DNA of 64,000 nt from Pedobacter chinensis (GTDB lineage: Bacteria; Bacteroidota; Bacteroidia; Sphingobacteriales; Sphingobacteriaceae). The position numbers were made by a program, and so were the translations under genes. The first letter of the stretch is position 1. Each line of letters starts with the position of its first letter. The notes beneath the pieces are model-generated. The model was given only the letters and a program-made list of their open reading frames with translations, was not told the origin of the DNA and searched no databases. The stretch covers positions 1 through 64,000 of the forward strand of contig NZ_QPKV01000004.1 in NCBI RefSeq assembly GCF_003339865.1. The letters run 5' to 3'. Positions 46,203-55,316 of this stretch are shown in pieces.

Positions 46203-47220
46203 TTGTTGGCGCATCAACAGTATCTTCCGGATGTTGAGGTGGTAAAACGTCAACTTTTTTCTCTACAATTGTGATTTTAGTATGAACTGCATATTTACTC
46301 GGTGAAATACCACCATCGTATTTTTCTGCATAAGCTTGTGTAAATTCTGCGCCAAAATAAAGTATGATTGCGGTGTAGTAAATCCAGAGTAAAATCACAA
46401 TAATTGAACTGGCGGCACCAAAGGCAGAACCCGGATTTCCTTTTTCTATATAAACTCCGATAAGATATTTACCTAAACTAAAGAGTAAAGCGGTAAATAA
46501 AGCACCTATTATGGCCGATTTCCATTTGATAATTACATCAGGTAGTACTTTAAAAATAACGGTAAAAACGGCAGTAACTGCTGCTAAAGTAATTACATTA
46601 TTTAAAATATAGATCAGCAAGGTCATGGTATTATCGGCAACAGGAATAACATCATCGATGTTACTTCTTGAAAGGAAGCTGGTTAATTTATCGCCCAACC
46701 CAACCACAATACTATTAATAACAAGCGATACCAATAGAAGAAAACCCATCGATACAATTAACGAAAAAGAAAGTAACCTGTTGGTAAGCATTTTAAGCCA
46801 ACCTTTTTTGGGGATGGCTTTTACTTTCCAGATCATATTGATGCTATCCTGAATTTCGATAAAAATTGCGGTGGAACCAACAACGAGTGTAGCAATACCA
46901 ATGATTAAACCTATTGTTGATTGTCCTGTTTTATTGGCATGCTCAACAAAACCTTGAAGTTGTGCTGCAGCATCCTGGCCAACCATGTCGGTAATTTGCG
47001 CAAAAAATCTATTGCGTGTATCATTATTCATTTTGTCGCCAAAAAATAATGTAGCTGCCGATAGAACAATTATAATCAAAGGGGTAAGTGAAAAAATAGT
47101 ATAGTATGCTAAAGAAGCACTAAGTTTTGTGATTCTATCTTCAGCAAAACCTTTACCCGCTGCAATAAAAAGGTGATATAACGCAATAAAAAACTGTTTT
47201 ATCTTGGTGATTATCTTCAT
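46198..47220 (-). CDS. YihY/BrkB family inner-membrane protein
   Basis: 340 residues, six helices. Family signature LSASLAYYTIFSLTPLIIIVLSA at the start and AIFIEIQDSINMIWK in the middle. The last ~45 residues are a polar tail (KKVDVLPPQHPEDTVDAPTN). Often misannotated as ribonuclease BN; the real role is unknown, possibly transport. Separated by only 8 bp from tamL, so part of the tamB-tamL transcript is likely. Confidence 0.87.
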   Translation of the reverse strand: MKIITKIKQFFIALYHLFIAAGKGFAEDRITKLSASLAYYTIFSLTPLIIIVLSAATLFFGDKMNNDTRNRFFAQITDMVGQDAAAQLQGFVEHANKTGQSTIGLIIGIATLVVGSTAIFIEIQDSINMIWKVKAIPKKGWLKMLTNRLLSFSLIVSMGFLLLVSLVINSIVVGLGDKLTSFLSRSNIDDVIPVADNTMTLLIYILNNVITLAAVTAVFTVIFKVLPDVIIKWKSAIIGALFTALLFSLGKYLIGVYIEKGNPGSAFGAASSIIVILLWIYYTAIILYFGAEFTQAYAEKYDGGISPSKYAVHTKITIVEKKVDVLPPQHPEDTVDAPTN

Positions 47221-47228
47221 TCGAAAAA

Positions 47229-49520
47229 TTAAAATGGATATCCTATACCAATATTAAATATTAAATTTTGTCTTCGCCAATCTTTATTTCCGAATGCAAT
47301 GTCGTCAAACACCCAACGTTGTCCTTCGGGCAAATAAGGTTTACGAACTGGAAATGCTACATCTAAACGAATTACAAAGATAGTGGCATCTACTCTTAAA
47401 CCCGCTCCGGTACCAACAGCTAATTCATTAAAGGTATTTTTAAATTTAAATTCAGAGCCAGGTCTTAGCGGATCCTCTTTTCTTAACCAAATATTTCCAG
47501 CATCAACAAACAATGCGCCATATAAAATGCTTACCAGTTTAAACCGAAGCTCAGAATTAAGCATTAATTTAATATCGCCTCCCTGATCAGCAAAAACTGC
47601 ATCATCCGGTACCTTATAGGTTCCAGGGCCCAAAGTTCTTGCCGGAAATGCCCGGATATCATTACTACCTCCGGCAAAGAATTGTCTTACAAATGGTAAC
47701 GATGGGCTGTTGCCATATGCATAGCCATATCCAATATTTAGTCTGTTAGCCCAGGTCAGATTTCTTTTAATTTTATAATAATCTCTTAAATCGGCTTCTA
47801 ATCTTATAAACTGAGTTAGCGGAACATTGAAAAGTGTTTTTTGCCCCTGGTCATTTTTCGGTATAAAGGCACCCCATACATTTCCTCCGGTTTCAATTCC
47901 TCCAAAAAAATAGGTATTGTTGCGGCGATTCGTTTCCATCTGATTGGTATAAGTAAAGTTGTAGTTACTTCCAATGATGAATTGATTTTCCAATGTGGTT
48001 CTCAGTAATGGATTTTCTGTATATAGTCTGTCTCTAGTCGTATCCGAAGGGAAACTTGTAGAGATATAACTAACAGATATTGGATTTAAGTTGTGTTCTT
48101 TATACTGATTTTCTTTGAAATTATAACCAAACTCTCCTTTAAAAGCATGCAACGTATATTCTGAACCACGATTTAACATTTGATAAGAAAGTGACGCAAT
48201 GGTTTTTGGAATAAAGGCGGTTGTGCTGTTAGGTTTATAAAAAGGAACTATAAATCTAGGAAAGGTTAATTTACCTTCGGCAGTTAAAGAAAGCGAATTT
48301 CTACCCAATGCTGTTCCTCTGGTTTGTGTTTCAAAACCCCCGCTAACACTTACATCCAATTGTTCTGCACCTCTGAAAAGGTTTCTGGTGGTTTGGGTTA
48401 CTTTAACCTCTGAACCAACAAAATTGTTCGATTTACTCGTTCCGGTAACAGAAAATGTGAGTGAGTTTTTCTTTAATGGGGTCAGGTAAATGTTTAAATC
48501 CAATTGATTGTTTTTGAAACTATCCACTGGCAAGAATTCTGCCCTAACATCTTGAAAGGCACCAATATTAACCATTCTGTTTAACGATAGGTTATGATCT
48601 CTGCGATTATAGGCCTCACCTTTTTGGAAAAAAACCAACCTGTCAAATAACCTGGGTTTGAATGTGTTTCTATCATCGTAAATGTTAAAGTCGTTGTATT
48701 GCAAAGGCTTTAAATTCCGGAGTGCAGTATCTCTTCTTAGTGAATAATTTGGAAATATATTAATGTTTTTGATCGTGTAAGGCTTTAAGGCAGCATCGGG
48801 AGCAATATCTTTAACTTTTACCGTAACGTTAACCAGATTTTTACCAATGGTACTGTCTACCTGCATGATCAGATGATCGGGACTGAAGTAGAAATATCCG
48901 TTTTCCTTTAAATCATTGTCTATTCTGATTCTTTCGTTCTTATAAACATCCAGATCATAATAATCACCAACTTTTAATAAGGTTTTATCTTTATTAGCGT
49001 TAATGATTTTGGTTAAAGCACCAGAATCTGGCGGGAAATTAACCTGATTGATTTTATATCTGACTCCGGTGTTTGCGGTATAAATCGCCTTTCCTTTTTT
49101 TCCTTTAACAACAGTATCTCCGGTAACCACAGCTTGTAAATATCCCTCACTAAGTAAGTAACTGGTTAAAACATCATTATTGTATTTTAATTTTACTTCA
49201 CTTAAAAGAACTGGTGGCTCGCCTTGTCTTCTTAGCCAATTTCTAAAACCTTTTGGTTTTGTGGGTTCGCCGGCCAAATTGTAAATGGCTAGTTTATATT
49301 TAATACCCAAAAATGACTTATTAGGGCGTGGTCTGGTTTTGCTTTCCAAATCAGTCTTAACCTGCTTTTGATCATCAATTCTTCCTGATGAATCAGGATT
49401 GATCTTTACTTCTGCTCCTGTGTATAAAATCTGTCCGGGTTTTAAGGATTTTGTACTGCTGCAGCCCGCATAAACTAAACAGGCCAATAAAAATAAAAAA
49501 GGTCTAGTTAGTTGTCTCAT
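47229..49520 (-). CDS. BamA/TamA-family outer-membrane lipoprotein TamL
   Basis: About 763 residues from MRQLTRPFLF. Signal peptide with lipobox LVYAGC (Cys about 20). POTRA-type segments lie at ~25-330 (GVRYKINQVNFPPDSGALTK). A C-terminal 16-strand barrel of the Omp85 type follows (~340-763), with FFAGGSNDIRAFPARTLGPG and the terminal strand NLIFNIGIGYPF. TamL is the Bacteroidota lipidated form of TamA. Start overlaps the tamB stop by 17 bp, which strongly implies a coupled TamB-TamL complex. An ATG six codons earlier is possible. Confidence 0.9.
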   Translation of the reverse strand: MRQLTRPFLFLLACLVYAGCSSTKSLKPGQILYTGAEVKINPDSSGRIDDQKQVKTDLESKTRPRPNKSFLGIKYKLAIYNLAGEPTKPKGFRNWLRRQGEPPVLLSEVKLKYNNDVLTSYLLSEGYLQAVVTGDTVVKGKKGKAIYTANTGVRYKINQVNFPPDSGALTKIINANKDKTLLKVGDYYDLDVYKNERIRIDNDLKENGYFYFSPDHLIMQVDSTIGKNLVNVTVKVKDIAPDAALKPYTIKNINIFPNYSLRRDTALRNLKPLQYNDFNIYDDRNTFKPRLFDRLVFFQKGEAYNRRDHNLSLNRMVNIGAFQDVRAEFLPVDSFKNNQLDLNIYLTPLKKNSLTFSVTGTSKSNNFVGSEVKVTQTTRNLFRGAEQLDVSVSGGFETQTRGTALGRNSLSLTAEGKLTFPRFIVPFYKPNSTTAFIPKTIASLSYQMLNRGSEYTLHAFKGEFGYNFKENQYKEHNLNPISVSYISTSFPSDTTRDRLYTENPLLRTTLENQFIIGSNYNFTYTNQMETNRRNNTYFFGGIETGGNVWGAFIPKNDQGQKTLFNVPLTQFIRLEADLRDYYKIKRNLTWANRLNIGYGYAYGNSPSLPFVRQFFAGGSNDIRAFPARTLGPGTYKVPDDAVFADQGGDIKLMLNSELRFKLVSILYGALFVDAGNIWLRKEDPLRPGSEFKFKNTFNELAVGTGAGLRVDATIFVIRLDVAFPVRKPYLPEGQRWVFDDIAFGNKDWRRQNLIFNIGIGYPF

Positions 49521-52500
49521 CTTGTGCTTTCTGTTCAATGTTTCTTGTTCTTCTAATTCGTTTCTTTTGGAATATTTCTTTGAATTTATTGTAATCTACA
49601 ACCAACGTAAATCCTAAACCCGTTTCAATAATTTGCCCTTGTACAATAACGTCGTTCTGATTGCGTCTGTAAGCTCTTAAACGATATCTTCCATCGGCAG
49701 ATAAGGCATATTCGACGTTAACATTTCCGGCAATGTCTGTTGATTTTTCGCCAGGTGCTTGTGGCCCTTCCAAAGCAAATGAACTTCCAACAGTTACCGT
49801 TAATCTATCATTCAATAATTTTTTAGATAAGCCCACCTCGAGATCTGTTTTTTGCTGCAGTGATCCTGTTGAATAATCTTCAGATGAATTTACACCGAAA
49901 TTTAGCTCCACACCCTGGATCAAATCTGATGTTAAATTATTCAATTGTTCGGTTAATAATTTACTTACGCTGGAACGTGCAAGGGTAGAAACACCGCCAC
50001 CACCACCAGCTAAACTCTGGAATGGATTGTTTGCAATGAAACGATTCAATGCCAACAATGCAAAAACCTGTTTATTTAGTTCATTTTCATCGCGGTTTAC
50101 ATTAATCAATTTGGTATAAACCTGACCACCTAAAGCATTCCGTTCATTTTCAGGTAAATCTATTCTAAAGGAAATGATAGGTTTCATCAATTCGCCTTTC
50201 ATCATTAAATATACCTGAAAAGGTAATTTCGTTTTGGCCTCATAAAGGTCTGGTTGATTCAATAAATCAATAGGAGCTGCGTTAACCTCATACATTGCAG
50301 TCAGGTTTACATTTGCAGAGGTAGGTTCGCCTGTCCAGATTATGGTACTTCCTTTAACAATTCTGAATTCTTTTTTACCCAGTGGTCCGACTGATAGATT
50401 ATAAGAGCCGTCTACTACTTCATAACGACCTGTTAAGCTGATTTTGCCACTTGGGTCCATGGTTGCGTTTAAATTTGCATCACCTTTTATGTTTAATGCA
50501 TCTCCGTTTGAAGGATCTACAACGACGTTTAACTCTGCTTCAGGATCGATGGTTATTGCGGCCACAAGATTTAATCCTTTAACTGGTGATTTGCTCACAC
50601 TATCTACTTTTAAAGCTTTTTGTCCGTTAAATGGCGGAGCATCAGCATCAATAAACTGAACAATTCCGTCCTGATCTATTATTGATGGATCATTTGCAGG
50701 TAAGGCAAAGAAAAACTTGGTTCCCTTGTTTACGCTAAGGTTCATGTTTACATCTGGCTGATTCAAATCTCCACGTACCTTGATATCACTGGTTAAGAAA
50801 ACCGTTCCGTAAATCATTTCATTATCTGCTGCGGTAGAATTTATAGCTCTAAAATTATTCATGCGGATATCGAGGCCGAAACGATAATTTTTGAAATCGG
50901 TGGTGTAAACTTTTCCGTTAATGGTTGCTTTTTGATTTAGAGAATCAATCAGGGTAAAATTGTTAAAACCAATTCCCTCATCTGTAAAAGATATTTTCTC
51001 ATTCGGTAATCGGAAATAAGAGTTTACATAAGCCACATTGATCCCCGCGTTATTGAACGTTAAATCACCTAAAATTTTTGGGGCTGTTAATGCTCCTTTA
51101 ACACTAAGTGCCCCTGTTAACGTTCCGGTGCCATTTTTTAATTGCCCCTGAGATAAGCTCTCGATGTTTTTCATCTCAATTTTATCGATGTTAACAGTTA
51201 AATCCAATGCACTTTGAGGAGCGGTATAATAAAAACCATTTACACGCAATTCATGAACACCTGTCAATGCCACATTTACTTCAAAAGCATTTTGTGTGTT
51301 ATTGTTAACCGCTACACGTAATGTTCCCAATTGATCTTTTTGATAGCGCAACTGATCAATCGTTAAATTTGCCTCGAATTTTGGAGTGGAAGCAAGGTCT
51401 TTCACGTTTGCTGTTCCATTTAAACGACCACCAATAAGCGTAGTATCAGTTTCGGCAAATTTGGTTAAAGTTTCTAATTGAAAATCTTTAAACTCAACAT
51501 TCAACGGAGCATTTGGCTGAGTAGGGTTGCTGTTGATAGATAAAGATTGGCCGCTATTGCTGATCGCAAATTGATTTACGAGGATTCCTGACTGACCAAA
51601 CTGAATGTAATTATCTTGCGAAACCACCCATTTTTGATAATCAAGCAATAGCTTTTGCGGATCTAAACTAAATTTAAAATCCTTATTGATTGATTGAAAA
51701 TTACCACCAATTACATATTTATTTCTTAATTGCCTGTCGCGAAGGAAAATATTTAAACCCAAATTATTGTTCGCTGCATCTCCGCTCACCTCAGTATTGA
51801 AAAGCGCTATTGATGGGCTTTGTAAAGTTTTTACTGTTAATGAATAAGCCAGTTTATCATTATCATTATTAATGTTTAAAATGGTGGTATCAACTTTAAA
51901 ATCGCCATACACCACCTGTGGGAAATTTCCTTTGATTTGAAGGCTATCTTTCTCGGTATCAATCAAGCCGTAAAACTGCGATTGCTTGAAAACAGTTAAT
52001 TCTGGTACAAAATTTTTCAGGAGCTTAGAATCATAAATTTGAACGAAGAATCTCATTCGTTGTTCAGGGATTTTTGTTACCTCACCAAAAGCATAATATT
52101 TATTGATTTCATTAATAATTGCGTTGCTCACTTTTGTTAGTTGGTATTTACCATCAATTTTTGCAGATAAGATCTCTGATCTCAATGTAAGTTCATTCTC
52201 AGTAGCTGTAGATTTTGCCCGTATCGAAATGGTATCCACATTAATTCTTTGTTGATCTTTTACCACTTGTAAACCCGTAACATCAACTGTTCCGTTTAAG
52301 TAATCAGCATCTGCAGTAGGCAAATCAACTTTAATCATGCCCGCTGCACTCAAAACTGTCGGACTAAAATTCAATGCCTGCAGATTAATCTGTTTTAGAT
52401 TTAAATCAGCTTTTACAGCAGGGTATTTGCCAGCCAGATTTACCCTAGCATCCAAAGCGAAGTTTGCATTACTGTCTGGCATGCTACTTTTTATCGCTAC

Positions 52501-54537
52501 ATTTTGATTAGCATAGGTTCCGGATAGATTTAAATTGCGATATGTGTATTTATTGTAGTAGGCGCTTAAAACTTTTGCATTGAATTTGGCATTGATTTTC
52601 TTAGGGTCTAAACCAGTTCCGGCAACATCGGCCTTAACAGAAACTCTTCCTAACTGTGGCTGCATTTTTAATAAGCGTCCGACATTAAAGTTGTTTAAAC
52701 TAACATTTGCCTTATAACTTTCTCTACCCTTCGGACCTTTCATTGCCGCAGTTAAAATTGCACCACCCATATCCGTTTGGATATTCATATTAGTGTTGAA
52801 ATCTGTCATTGAACCAGTGAATTTACCTTTGGCATTCACTACATTTGGTAATTCAATACTCGGTGGCAGCGATTTTCTTGGCACTGCAACCAAAATATCG
52901 CCCTTGGTTACATAGAGTTTTTTAATATCTAAATTAAGATAGGTTTTGTTGATATCGGGCAAACCCTTAGCTGTTCCGCTAATGTCTATTTGAGTGTTTT
53001 TTAGTCCGCTGATTTGTAAACGGGGAATGTTCAGGTTATTTAAATAACCATTTACATCAGCATTTATTTTGATCTTCTCATTGCGATAGTTTGCAGGAAT
53101 GGCATCGCTAAAAAAACCGGCATCTCTTAAACCAATTGTTGTATTTTTGAAACTCAAAGCCAGTTTTACCCTTTCCGGATGCTTGGTTAAATCATCCATA
53201 GAAGTAAAATTCAACTCTGTGGCATTTTCAATGGTAGTATTTGGCGTTTTTAAAACGAAGTTGCTCAATTTAATTTGCTTATCGTTGTAAACTGCATTTC
53301 CTTTTAATTCACTTAAGGCAAAACCACTTTTCTCCTTAAGTGATCCGTTTTTAACGTTTGCCTTAATTCCATCTGCACTGTAGTTTACATCACTGGCGCC
53401 AAAGTTTAATCCACTTATTTTTAAATGATTAAAATCCATTCCTTTTGGAGCAGGTTTAGCACCCAAATTATCAAACTGAACATTATTGTCAGCTAAACTG
53501 ATATTCTTAATGATTAAACCCAATGTAGATTTTTCCGGAACAACGGTATCTTTAACTTTCTTTAAATCATTGCTCGGCGCTGGCTTAAACGCAAAAAGGA
53601 TGTTTGATTTATTAAGCTTAGCATCATCAACCGTGTATTTGCTGTTGGTCAGGTCAACCTTTAAATTAACCAAGCCGAGTTCATTTACATCAGCAACTGC
53701 TTTAGTGGTTGATATCTGATCATCATAATTCACTTTCACATTGTTGAAAGCAAAATTCTCAACTTCTATCAATGGCAATTTCCCTTGTTCTTTCTGGCTG
53801 CTATCTACACTGCTGGTGATGTGTTGAACAAGTTGAGTTAATGGTTTTTGTTGCAGATATCTTAAGGAGGTATTTGTTAAATTTAAATCACGGATAACAT
53901 AATGTTGATTGGCTAAATCGAAATCTTTGATTTTAGTTTTAAATGCACCGAGATATAATTTCACATCATTTCCTGCAACATCATCACGATAAGTAAGGCC
54001 AATATCTTCAAATGAAACCTTATCAACAGAAAATTTAAGAGTAGAGGTTGTATCCTGATCTACTTTTTCTTCGGGTTTCTTTTGATCGCTCATAAATGCA
54101 TCAACTAAAAAAGAAAAATTGAAAGTAGTATCAGGGGTGATGCGCTTAACATTTGCGCGTATGTTTTTCAGTTCAATATTGTTAATTTCAACTGTATTTT
54201 TTAGGAGTTTAAACAGGCTAATGTCAACCGCTAATTTTTCGGCATATAATAAAGTGTCGCCTTTTAAGTCTTCAATATAAAACTTGTTTAAAACCACATC
54301 TTTTGGCAATGCAATTTTAATGCTTTCCAAGCTTACTTCTGTCTTGGTTTTCGTTTTAAGGTAATTAATAGCCTTTCCCTTTACAAAATTTTGTACCGCA
54401 GGGATGTTTAGTGAAAGTGCTATACCAACAACTAAAATGATAATTGAGGCGATAACCCAAAGTAAAATTTTTAAACTTTTACGTACGTATTTATTCAAAG
54501 CCGATAATGTTTGGTGGTTGTTAAAAGCTAAAAGCAT
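49504..54537 (-). CDS. tamB: Translocation and assembly module protein TamB
   Basis: 1677 residues. N-terminal anchor SLKILLWVIASIIILVVGIAL (about 20-42). AsmA/TamB-type repeated beta structure runs through the middle. The conserved C-terminal domain holds GPLGKKEFRIVKGSTIIWTG, then SANVNLTAMYEV and GVELNFGVNSSEDYSTG and a final barrel-like segment. Probably spans the periplasm as a hydrophobic groove and works with TamL in outer-membrane assembly or lipid movement. Second TamB paralogue of the window; it is longer than the solo copy. Confidence 0.93.
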   Translation of the reverse strand: MLLAFNNHQTLSALNKYVRKSLKILLWVIASIIILVVGIALSLNIPAVQNFVKGKAINYLKTKTKTEVSLESIKIALPKDVVLNKFYIEDLKGDTLLYAEKLAVDISLFKLLKNTVEINNIELKNIRANVKRITPDTTFNFSFLVDAFMSDQKKPEEKVDQDTTSTLKFSVDKVSFEDIGLTYRDDVAGNDVKLYLGAFKTKIKDFDLANQHYVIRDLNLTNTSLRYLQQKPLTQLVQHITSSVDSSQKEQGKLPLIEVENFAFNNVKVNYDDQISTTKAVADVNELGLVNLKVDLTNSKYTVDDAKLNKSNILFAFKPAPSNDLKKVKDTVVPEKSTLGLIIKNISLADNNVQFDNLGAKPAPKGMDFNHLKISGLNFGASDVNYSADGIKANVKNGSLKEKSGFALSELKGNAVYNDKQIKLSNFVLKTPNTTIENATELNFTSMDDLTKHPERVKLALSFKNTTIGLRDAGFFSDAIPANYRNEKIKINADVNGYLNNLNIPRLQISGLKNTQIDISGTAKGLPDINKTYLNLDIKKLYVTKGDILVAVPRKSLPPSIELPNVVNAKGKFTGSMTDFNTNMNIQTDMGGAILTAAMKGPKGRESYKANVSLNNFNVGRLLKMQPQLGRVSVKADVAGTGLDPKKINAKFNAKVLSAYYNKYTYRNLNLSGTYANQNVAIKSSMPDSNANFALDARVNLAGKYPAVKADLNLKQINLQALNFSPTVLSAAGMIKVDLPTADADYLNGTVDVTGLQVVKDQQRINVDTISIRAKSTATENELTLRSEILSAKIDGKYQLTKVSNAIINEINKYYAFGEVTKIPEQRMRFFVQIYDSKLLKNFVPELTVFKQSQFYGLIDTEKDSLQIKGNFPQVVYGDFKVDTTILNINNDNDKLAYSLTVKTLQSPSIALFNTEVSGDAANNNLGLNIFLRDRQLRNKYVIGGNFQSINKDFKFSLDPQKLLLDYQKWVVSQDNYIQFGQSGILVNQFAISNSGQSLSINSNPTQPNAPLNVEFKDFQLETLTKFAETDTTLIGGRLNGTANVKDLASTPKFEANLTIDQLRYQKDQLGTLRVAVNNNTQNAFEVNVALTGVHELRVNGFYYTAPQSALDLTVNIDKIEMKNIESLSQGQLKNGTGTLTGALSVKGALTAPKILGDLTFNNAGINVAYVNSYFRLPNEKISFTDEGIGFNNFTLIDSLNQKATINGKVYTTDFKNYRFGLDIRMNNFRAINSTAADNEMIYGTVFLTSDIKVRGDLNQPDVNMNLSVNKGTKFFFALPANDPSIIDQDGIVQFIDADAPPFNGQKALKVDSVSKSPVKGLNLVAAITIDPEAELNVVVDPSNGDALNIKGDANLNATMDPSGKISLTGRYEVVDGSYNLSVGPLGKKEFRIVKGSTIIWTGEPTSANVNLTAMYEVNAAPIDLLNQPDLYEAKTKLPFQVYLMMKGELMKPIISFRIDLPENERNALGGQVYTKLINVNRDENELNKQVFALLALNRFIANNPFQSLAGGGGGVSTLARSSVSKLLTEQLNNLTSDLIQGVELNFGVNSSEDYSTGSLQQKTDLEVGLSKKLLNDRLTVTVGSSFALEGPQAPGEKSTDIAGNVNVEYALSADGRYRLRAYRRNQNDVIVQGQIIETGLGFTLVVDYNKFKEIFQKKRIRRTRNIEQKAQDETTN

Positions 54538-54645
54538 GCCATTAAAATAATTTTAATGACAGATTTTATAATTAATACAAAAAATAACTTAAATTGTTCG
54601 CCCGTTATAAAAATTTAACATTAACGGTTTCGTAATCAATTAAAA

Positions 54646-55140
54646 ATGAAATTATTAAATTTAAATATAAGCTTTGAACAGTATGCAGGGATACATGAAT
54701 TGGCTGAAAAAGACAGTGCACTTTGCAAACTTTCTGAGCAGGCATTATCTGGTTCTTACTCTCCTTATTCAAAGTTCAGGGTTGGGACAGCTGTTCGTCT
54801 TGCATCAGGAGAAACCATTTTAGGAAGCAATCAGGAAAATCTCGCATATCCATCAGGATTGTGTGCCGAGCGTGTAGCACTTTTCTCAATCGGGGCATCT
54901 TATCCAAATGCTGTTATAGAAAGTATGGCCATTACCGCCCAAACCGATAATTTCGAAATTTTGAAACCAATTACTTCCTGTGGAGGGTGTTTACAGGTTA
55001 TGGCCGAATTTGAACGTAAGCAGTTCAGCCCGATTGAAGTGATTTTTTATTGCTTAAACGGAGAGATTTTGAAAGTGCCAAGTGTACAAAGTTTATTGCC
55101 GTTTTCTTTTGTAGAGGATAGATTGGGAGCGAAAGCTTAA
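54646..55140 (+). CDS. cdd: Cytidine deaminase
   Basis: 164 residues. Zinc-dependent deamination of cytidine/deoxycytidine in pyrimidine salvage. The active site is LCAERVALF (Cys ligand and catalytic Glu), with SCGGCLQVM providing the other two ligands. N-terminal SYSPYSKFRVGTAV is the substrate pocket segment. Divergent from tamB. Confidence 0.93.
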   Translation: MKLLNLNISFEQYAGIHELAEKDSALCKLSEQALSGSYSPYSKFRVGTAVRLASGETILGSNQENLAYPSGLCAERVALFSIGASYPNAVIESMAITAQTDNFEILKPITSCGGCLQVMAEFERKQFSPIEVIFYCLNGEILKVPSVQSLLPFSFVEDRLGAKA

Positions 55141-55316
55141 TAGCAGAGCATTTGATCTTCGGTTTATGTATTTAAGGGTTTTTTCACGGGAACAACGACC
55201 AAAACCTGGCGAACCTCGCTTTTAAAATCAAAATTTCATTGAGAAATGTGAATAACCTGTATTCATTCTGTGAAATCATTTTTATTATATTTACGGCTGC
55301 CAATTTTTGTAAATAG

